From: Nostoc carneum NIES-2107
GTDB lineage: Bacteria; Cyanobacteriota; Cyanobacteriia; Cyanobacteriales; Nostocaceae
Assembly (NCBI GenBank): GCA_002368155.1
Contig: AP018180.1
Coordinates: forward strand, 4,595,014-4,659,013
Reading direction: 5' to 3'
Length of the DNA stretch: 64,000 nucleotides
Part shown: positions 59,661-64,000 of the stretch, in pieces
Position numbering within the stretch: the first letter of the stretch is position 1
How the letters are laid out: each line of letters begins with the position of its first letter
Position numbers and translations under genes: made by a program
Notes under the pieces: generated by a model
What the model saw: only the letters and a program-made list of their open reading frames with translations
Told to the model about the DNA's origin: nothing
Database searches by the model: none

Positions 59661-59795
59661 TTATTTCTTCTGTGCAGTAAACACACCCCAGATGACAACG
59701 GCTGTTAAACCTAAGTATCCGAAGACAGTTACCCATTCTTGCCAATTAGTAGATAAATTCAGTTGCAAGTCATCCAACATCAAAATATTCATCAT
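59661..59795 (-). CDS. Tiny single-TM protein
   Basis: Read directly from the bases: 44 aa from the ATG at 59795, or 39 aa from the ATG at 59780 (MLDDLQLNLSTNWQEW). One hydrophobic helix (VFGYLGLTAVVIWGVF) ends in TAQKK. Amphipathic head, one TM and a short basic tail is the layout of small thylakoid complex subunits (Pet, Psb, NdhP/Q types), but I cannot match it to one. No clear ribosome-binding site. The coding pattern (no rare or repeat-derived codons, aromatic girdle) supports a real gene; confidence is moderate. Confidence 0.5.
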   Translation of the reverse strand: MMNILMLDDLQLNLSTNWQEWVTVFGYLGLTAVVIWGVFTAQKK

Positions 59796-60152
59796 GAGCG
59801 ATCGCACTAGTTCTGTTAATCATAAAACCTTGGGGAATATCTTTTGCACACAGTTCCATCTCTTTTGTCATTGAGGGAAAGAGCCATTCAACCTTTACCG
59901 AAAGAGGCAAGGGGGAAGGGAGCAGGGAGCAGGGGGAACAAGCCCTTTCAAGAACTGTGTGAAGCGTACCACTTCGTGGAAGCAAGCTACGCGTAGCGTC
60001 TCGTAGAGAAGCGGAACATGGGTAAAAGCCCCGTCTTTTTAGGACGCTTGTACGGGAAAAAGTCCAAGCTCCGTCCCAGTCTTCTCCCTTGCCCCCTGCT
60101 CCCTGCCCCTTTTCCTCTTTTTGACCCTTTACCCACTTCAACAAACTACGAG
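59796..60152. other. Repeat-filled spacer
   Basis: Almost all of it is the composite palindrome at 59908-60110. No gene. Confidence 0.6.
59908..60110. repeat. Composite palindromic repeat
   Basis: Outer arms AAGGGGGAAGGGAGCAGGGA and its inverse TCCCTTGCCCCCTGCTCCCT; inside lies GCTACGCGTAGCGTCTCGTA, also present in part in the MITE at 9376-9529. Confidence 0.65.
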
Positions 60153-61157
60153 TCATTTTGCGGAAAATGGCGTGTACTTCCCTCCCAACCCCTCAACAAT
60201 TGATTGTGTATTAGCAATCAACATTTTTTGGTAAGTCTCGGCTTCACTACCTTTTTCTCCCAAACCATCAGCATAAAGTTCTCTGTCGGCAACCTGGACA
60301 TTTGCACTTTTCGCAACCGCTGTAATTAGCTTGGGATTAATTGTGACTTCTGCAAAAATTGTTGGTACACCTGTTTGTTTGAGTTCTTTCACCAATGAAC
60401 TCACTCGTGCGGCTGTTGGTGCTTCTTCGGTACTAATACCGCCTAATGCTTCTTCTACAGGTATTCCGTAGGCTTTGGCATAATAACCTAAAGCATCATG
60501 GGTAGTTACTAACTTGCGAGATTTTTCTGGAATTGTTGCTACTTCCGATTTAATCCAACTGTCTATTTGGCTAATTTCGCTAGTAATTTTTTGCGTATTT
60601 TCACTATAAAATTGTGTTTTTTTAGGTTGTAATTTACTCAGGTTTTCGTTAATGACTTTGGCAATTGCTATACCATTTTGAGCATTATGCCAAACATGGG
60701 GGTCGGTGACAGTTTTGCCGTCTTCCTCAAATTTTTGGGGATTGGGAACAGCAAGTTCATAAACTGCAACTTTGCTAGCGGGATTGGAGGTGGCTGTGAT
60801 TAACTTCACCAAATCATGTTCAAAGTCATAGCCACCATACAAAATTAACTTAGCTTGTTCAATGGCTTTGCGATCGCCTGGTTTGGGTTGGTAAACATGA
60901 GGATCGGAACCTGGCTCAATTAGACATTGTAAATTCACAGTAGTAGCAGCAATTTGCTTGGTTAAATCACAAACGATGGTGTTGGTAGCTACTACCAAAG
61001 GAAGTTCGCTAGATTCTGTTGCTGGTGCGGCTGTGGCGATAGAAGTGGCGCTATCGATGGATTGAGTTTGTTGGCTGGTTGGTGTAGCCTCGCACCCCCA
61101 CAAACTGAGACTCAGTGCTAATACAGCAATACTTTTGGTGTGTAGATTTTGCAACAT
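60153..61157 (-). CDS. znuA: Zinc-type ABC transporter substrate-binding lipoprotein
   Basis: 334 aa. A lipobox-like signal (SIAVLALSLSLWGC, Cys about 22). Cluster A-I fold with metal-site residues in LIEPGSDPHVYQPKPGD, VTDPHVWHNAQNGI, VTTHDALGYYAKAYG and the late Asp in VADRELYADGLG. The His-rich loop of many ZnuA proteins is reduced to a short KFEEDGKTVT. Zinc is favoured because the divergent promoter has a near-perfect Zur box (61182-61202); manganese (MntC-like) cannot be excluded. The ATPase and permease genes are divergent. Confidence 0.85.
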   Translation of the reverse strand: MLQNLHTKSIAVLALSLSLWGCEATPTSQQTQSIDSATSIATAAPATESSELPLVVATNTIVCDLTKQIAATTVNLQCLIEPGSDPHVYQPKPGDRKAIEQAKLILYGGYDFEHDLVKLITATSNPASKVAVYELAVPNPQKFEEDGKTVTDPHVWHNAQNGIAIAKVINENLSKLQPKKTQFYSENTQKITSEISQIDSWIKSEVATIPEKSRKLVTTHDALGYYAKAYGIPVEEALGGISTEEAPTAARVSSLVKELKQTGVPTIFAEVTINPKLITAVAKSANVQVADRELYADGLGEKGSEAETYQKMLIANTQSIVEGLGGKYTPFSAK

Positions 61158-61181
61158 TTTTGATGCTCGCTCATATTTTGG

Positions 61182-61202
61182 TTATGATAATCATTATCAT
61201 AA
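61182..61202. promoter_or_regulatory. Zur-type operator between znuA and znuC
   Basis: A perfect 10-1-10 palindrome whose core is TGATAATCATTATCA (61185-61199). This matches the cyanobacterial Zur consensus TGATAATNATTATCA known from published work on Anabaena. It lies 24 bp before the znuA start and 12 bp before the znuC start, able to repress both. Confidence 0.85.
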
Positions 61203-61214
61203 AAGCGACTTGTA

Positions 61215-61952
61215 ATGTTAGAAGTTCGTCATTTAGCCGTCAGTTACCGAGGCGTATCGGCGCTGGCTGATATCAATTTCCGCTTACAACCAGGAGAAAT
61301 TGTAGGCGTAATAGGCCCCAATGGTGCTGGTAAAAGCACGATGCTGAAGGCGATTTTGGGTTTAATTCCCTGTGAAAGTGGGGTAATAAAATTTCGTAAC
61401 GCCTCTTTGAAAAGACATTTGGCAAAAGTGGCTTATGTACCGCAGAGAAGCCAAATTGACTGGGACTATCCGATTACAGTTGGGAATGTAGTCATGATGG
61501 CTAGAACTCGCCATACAGGTTGGTTTCGCTCACATTCTCGCCAATCTCAAGAAATAGTCAGAACATCTTTAGAACGAGTTGGGATGTGGGAGTTGAGAAA
61601 GCGTCAGATAGGGGAATTATCGGGGGGACAACAGCAACGGGTATTTTTAGCGCGATCGCTTGCTCAACAAGCTGAGTTATTCTTTTTTGATGAGCCATTT
61701 GTAGGCGTTGATAAAAAAACAGAAGCGATACTTTTTGAAGTATTTAACGAACTCAAATATCAAAATAAAATATTAATGGTAATTGGGCATGATTTGGGAG
61801 AAGCTTCCCGCAGGTATGATAGATTTTTATTACTTAATAAAACAATTATTGCTGATGGTTGTAGCGCTGAAGTAATTACTCCTAAAAATTTACAACAAGC
61901 TTATGGTGATGGGATATTTTTAATGCAGCGAGAAATAAAGTATGAAGTATAG
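61215..61952 (+). CDS. znuC: Zinc-type ABC transporter ATP-binding protein
   Basis: 245 aa. Walker A GPNGAGKST (about 34-42), Q-loop in VAYVPQRSQIDWDYPITVGN, signature ELSGGQQQR, Walker B LFFFDEP and the His switch in VIGHDLGEA. The YVPQRxxIDWDYPITV stretch is typical of the metal (Zn/Mn) ABC ATPases. Directly downstream of the Zur box. The permease gene follows after 209 bp on the same strand. Confidence 0.93.
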   Translation: MLEVRHLAVSYRGVSALADINFRLQPGEIVGVIGPNGAGKSTMLKAILGLIPCESGVIKFRNASLKRHLAKVAYVPQRSQIDWDYPITVGNVVMMARTRHTGWFRSHSRQSQEIVRTSLERVGMWELRKRQIGELSGGQQQRVFLARSLAQQAELFFFDEPFVGVDKKTEAILFEVFNELKYQNKILMVIGHDLGEASRRYDRFLLLNKTIIADGCSAEVITPKNLQQAYGDGIFLMQREIKYEV

Positions 61953-61987
61953 CAATCATATTTTAGTTGTGAAAAATATTGGTTTTG

Positions 61988-62013
61988 ACTGTTGACTGTT
62001 GACTGTCAACAAC
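61988..62013. repeat. TTGACTG repeat
   Basis: TTGACTGTTGACTGTTGACTG followed by TCAAC; short member of the GTTGACT family, in the znuC-znuB gap. Confidence 0.75.
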
Positions 62014-62161
62014 CCTTGATTTCATATTTCACAAATCATTCGGGATTGCTATATAAAGTATAAATTGGTTTAGTTACATATTACTGAGATATAAAATTTA
62101 TTTAAATGAAAAATCAGGATGTTTTTATTCTTGGTTTTATGTTCCCTAACTATATTGCTAT

Positions 62162-63037
62162 ATGTTGAATTTGCTTTTAGAACCGCTGCAGTTTGAGTTT
62201 ATGCGAAATGCATTGTTTACAGCAATTATGCTGGGTGGATTGTGTGCAGTTGTTGGTAGTTATTTGATTGTGCAACGCATGGGTTTATTGGGAGATGTGA
62301 TTGCTCATGCAGTTTTACCAGGATTAGCGATCGCCTTTTTTTTCGGGGTCGATATTTTCCTGGGTGCATTCATTTCTGGGACAATCAGCACCTTAATTAT
62401 TGCCTGGATTCAATCTCAGTCACGGGTAAAAGTTGATGTAGCAATGGCGATGGTATTTTCTGGTTTTTTGGCATTAGGTATTATGCTAATTACTTTGCTT
62501 AAAAGCAAACTAGATTTACATCACTTTCTCTTTGGCGATATTTTAGGTGTTACCGAATCTGATGTTTGGCGCACTCTAATTATTACAGTGATTGTTTTAT
62601 TGAGTGTCAAGCTTTTTTATAAAGAGTTATTGTTTTACACCTTTGACTCTCTAGCGGCTCAAGCAATAGGCTTACCTGTAAATTTAATTCATATTGGTTT
62701 AATTTCGGCTATTACTCTCACTATCATTGCTAGTATGCAAGCTGTAGGTGTGGTATTGGTAGTATCACTGTTAATCGGGCCAGCTATAACAGCTTATTTA
62801 TTAGTCAAAGAATTACATCAAATGATGCTCTTAGGCGCAATTATTGGTGTGATTGGTAGTGTGACTGGAATGTATATTAGCTACTATTTAAATGTGCCAT
62901 CAGGGGCAGCAATTGTTTTAGTTATTTCTGTACTATTTTTGTTAGCACTTTTATTCAGTCCCAGCCAAGGAATATTAACACGCCTGAAAATGGCTCATCG
63001 TTCCCCCAGAATTTTCCAGCGCAAAAGTGAGCATTAG
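62162..63037 (+). CDS. znuB: Zinc-type ABC transporter permease
   Basis: 291 aa, about eight to nine membrane segments. The ABC-3 family pattern is clear: FMRNALFTAIMLGGLCAVVGSYLIVQRMGLLGDVIAHAVLPGLA, LLFYTFDSLAAQAIGLP and VVSLLIGPAITAYLLV. It forms the channel for the metal delivered by ZnuA. The cytoplasmic C-terminus is short and basic. Probably cotranscribed with znuC despite the 209-bp gap with a repeat. Confidence 0.93.
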   Translation: MLNLLLEPLQFEFMRNALFTAIMLGGLCAVVGSYLIVQRMGLLGDVIAHAVLPGLAIAFFFGVDIFLGAFISGTISTLIIAWIQSQSRVKVDVAMAMVFSGFLALGIMLITLLKSKLDLHHFLFGDILGVTESDVWRTLIITVIVLLSVKLFYKELLFYTFDSLAAQAIGLPVNLIHIGLISAITLTIIASMQAVGVVLVVSLLIGPAITAYLLVKELHQMMLLGAIIGVIGSVTGMYISYYLNVPSGAAIVLVISVLFLLALLFSPSQGILTRLKMAHRSPRIFQRKSEH

Positions 63038-63154
63038 AACTTTTCCCAAAGTTTTTTTGACCGGGGGGAGGGTAAATGCTTTAAACCCTTCCCCAATCTA
63101 CACCTGTCAATAAGCTATTCTGCTTTTAAGTTGCACAATCCCTCATGAGGGCTG

Positions 63155-63182
63155 TTAACGCTTGACCGTTAACAGTTAACAG
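63155..63182. repeat. GTTAACGCTTGACCGTTAAC palindrome
   Basis: GTTAACG...CGTTAACAGTTAAC; family of 23305-23359. Confidence 0.75.
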
Positions 63183-63339
63183 CCTTCTTGAGTAGTTATG
63201 CAATTTAGGCGCGTATTAGCTTATTTGTGTGTTTAACTACTATTTTTAGGCTGCATTATCTTTAAAAAATTGTTACATTTCTTATAGATAGACAAATCTT
63301 TGTTGACTAAAAAGGGGTGTAAGGGTATAGCGATATGGA

Positions 63340-63372
63340 ATTTTGTTGATAGTTAACCGTCAACAGTCAACA
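63340..63372. repeat. GTTAACCGTCAACAG repeat
   Basis: TTGATAGTTAACCGTCAACA followed by GTCAACA; same family. Confidence 0.75.
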
Positions 63373-63430
63373 AACACCTAGTTTCAGCATCCTTACTCCC
63401 CATATACCCTTATTTTTGACAGATTCCACC

Positions 63431-64000
63431 ATGTCTCAAAGTGTTTTACACTCAGAGGAAAATTCTCTCAACGTAATTTCTCAACCCGAAGTATCACAAA
63501 ACCTGACTGCTGGTGGACTCGATCCCAATCGTTTTGACTGGCAGGAAGTTTGGTATCCTGTCGCTTACATCGAAGATTTAGATAAATCTCAGCTAACTCG
63601 CTTTACTTTGCTAGAACGAGATTTAGTTTTGTGGTGGGATAATAATGAAAATACTTGGCGGGCTTTTGAAGACCAATGTCCGCACCGTTTAGCGCCACTA
63701 TCCGAAGGCAGAATTAATGAAGACGGCTGGATAGAATGTCCCTATCATGGCTGGGCTTTTTCGGGAACAGGTAAGTGTGAGGTGATTCCCCAGCAAAAAG
63801 CTGGGGGAAAGGCCGAAGTATCTCAACGTGCTTGTGCTACTTCATTACCTACTACAGTACGTCAAGGACTTTTGTTTGTTTATCCAGGGAAAGCTGAGAA
63901 TGCACAACAGACAAAGGTTCCGGTTGTCGATGTTTTAGAAGAAGATGCTGATGGCTGGGTATGTCTGAATACTTTTCGAGACATACCTTATGATGCCTTG
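63431..64000 (+). CDS. Rieske [2Fe-2S] oxygenase, 5' part (runs off the window)
   Basis: 190 codons from the ATG at 63431 (MSQSVLHSEENSLNV), open to the window end. The Rieske cluster is bound by CPH at 83-85 and CPYHGW at 103-108. The context FDWQEVWYPVAYIEDLDKSQ and AFEDQCPHRLAPLSEGRI is typical of the pheophorbide a oxygenase/Tic55/ACD1-like branch in cyanobacteria. The catalytic iron domain lies outside the window. The substrate cannot be deduced. Confidence 0.9.
   Translation, partial: MSQSVLHSEENSLNVISQPEVSQNLTAGGLDPNRFDWQEVWYPVAYIEDLDKSQLTRFTLLERDLVLWWDNNENTWRAFEDQCPHRLAPLSEGRINEDGWIECPYHGWAFSGTGKCEVIPQQKAGGKAEVSQRACATSLPTTVRQGLLFVYPGKAENAQQTKVPVVDVLEEDADGWVCLNTFRDIPYDAL

Larger units (their letters stand above)
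63038..63430. other. Spacer with GTTAAC repeats
   Basis: 393 bp. GTTAAC/GTTGAC palindromic repeats at 63155-63182 and 63340-63372. The upstream region of the Rieske gene shows no clear promoter boxes. Confidence 0.5.

Overview
The window looks like chromosomal DNA of a filamentous, probably heterocyst-forming cyanobacterium of the Nostoc/Calothrix/Tolypothrix type. The evidence is: many GCGATCGC (HIP1) octamers; plant-type ferredoxin, a biliverdin-reductase-like enzyme and a Rieske oxygenase; protein families common in cyanobacteria (DUF1350, Tll0287-like sensor, DUF6887/DUF6888, long TPR proteins); and intergenic regions filled with short tandem repeats (GGGGACT/GGGGATT, CCAATTA, GTTGACT, TCAAAAGT types) and palindromic MITE-like elements. 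I saw no rRNA, tRNA, CRISPR array, complete insertion sequence or prophage.

Layout. 0-10 kb: a PsiE-like membrane protein, a secreted TPR protein with a MITE in its 5' part, a divergent EF-G-like GTPase, then a three-gene minus-strand unit (P-loop ATPase, large TPR protein with a degenerate NTPase-like head, DUF433 protein) that I consider the best candidate for an uncharacterised signalling or conflict system. 9.2-10 kb holds nested MITEs and a 21-bp minisatellite. 10-22 kb: pentapeptide membrane protein, four-helix-bundle (23S IVP type) protein, methionine aminopeptidase, biliverdin-reductase-like protein, ferredoxin, SpoIID-like protein, sulfiredoxin and Dps (oxidative stress), an XRE-GrpE-like fusion, a STAS/PP2C partner-switch pair, DUF1350. 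24-34 kb: Ser/Thr kinase, Tll0287/HAMP sensor, PhnD-like binding protein, GT4 glycosyltransferase, MBL-fold protein, M50 protease, an overlapping DUF6888/DUF6887 pair, a GHL10-like glycosidase, and an orphan copy of the degenerate NTPase-like head. 34-44 kb: a duplicated-domain secreted protein and a type I secretion locus (CAP-RTX substrate candidate, parvulin, CRP/C39-like ABC exporter, HlyD). 44-50 kb: HEAT-like protein and an ArsR-controlled thioredoxin/MFS/SDR/GST cluster. 50-64 kb: beta-rich envelope protein, low-complexity secreted protein, creatininase, pyruvate dehydrogenase E2, ICMT-like methyltransferase, RtcB, small secreted and single-TM proteins, a Zur-box-controlled zinc-type ABC transporter, and the start of a Rieske oxygenase that runs off the end.

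Several start codons were moved from the longest reading frame to an internal ATG with better ribosome-binding spacing or better fit to the protein family; each case is stated. Two very small genes (58 aa at 31363 and 39-44 aa at 59661) were read directly from the bases. All functional names rest on motif recognition by eye; no database search was run.
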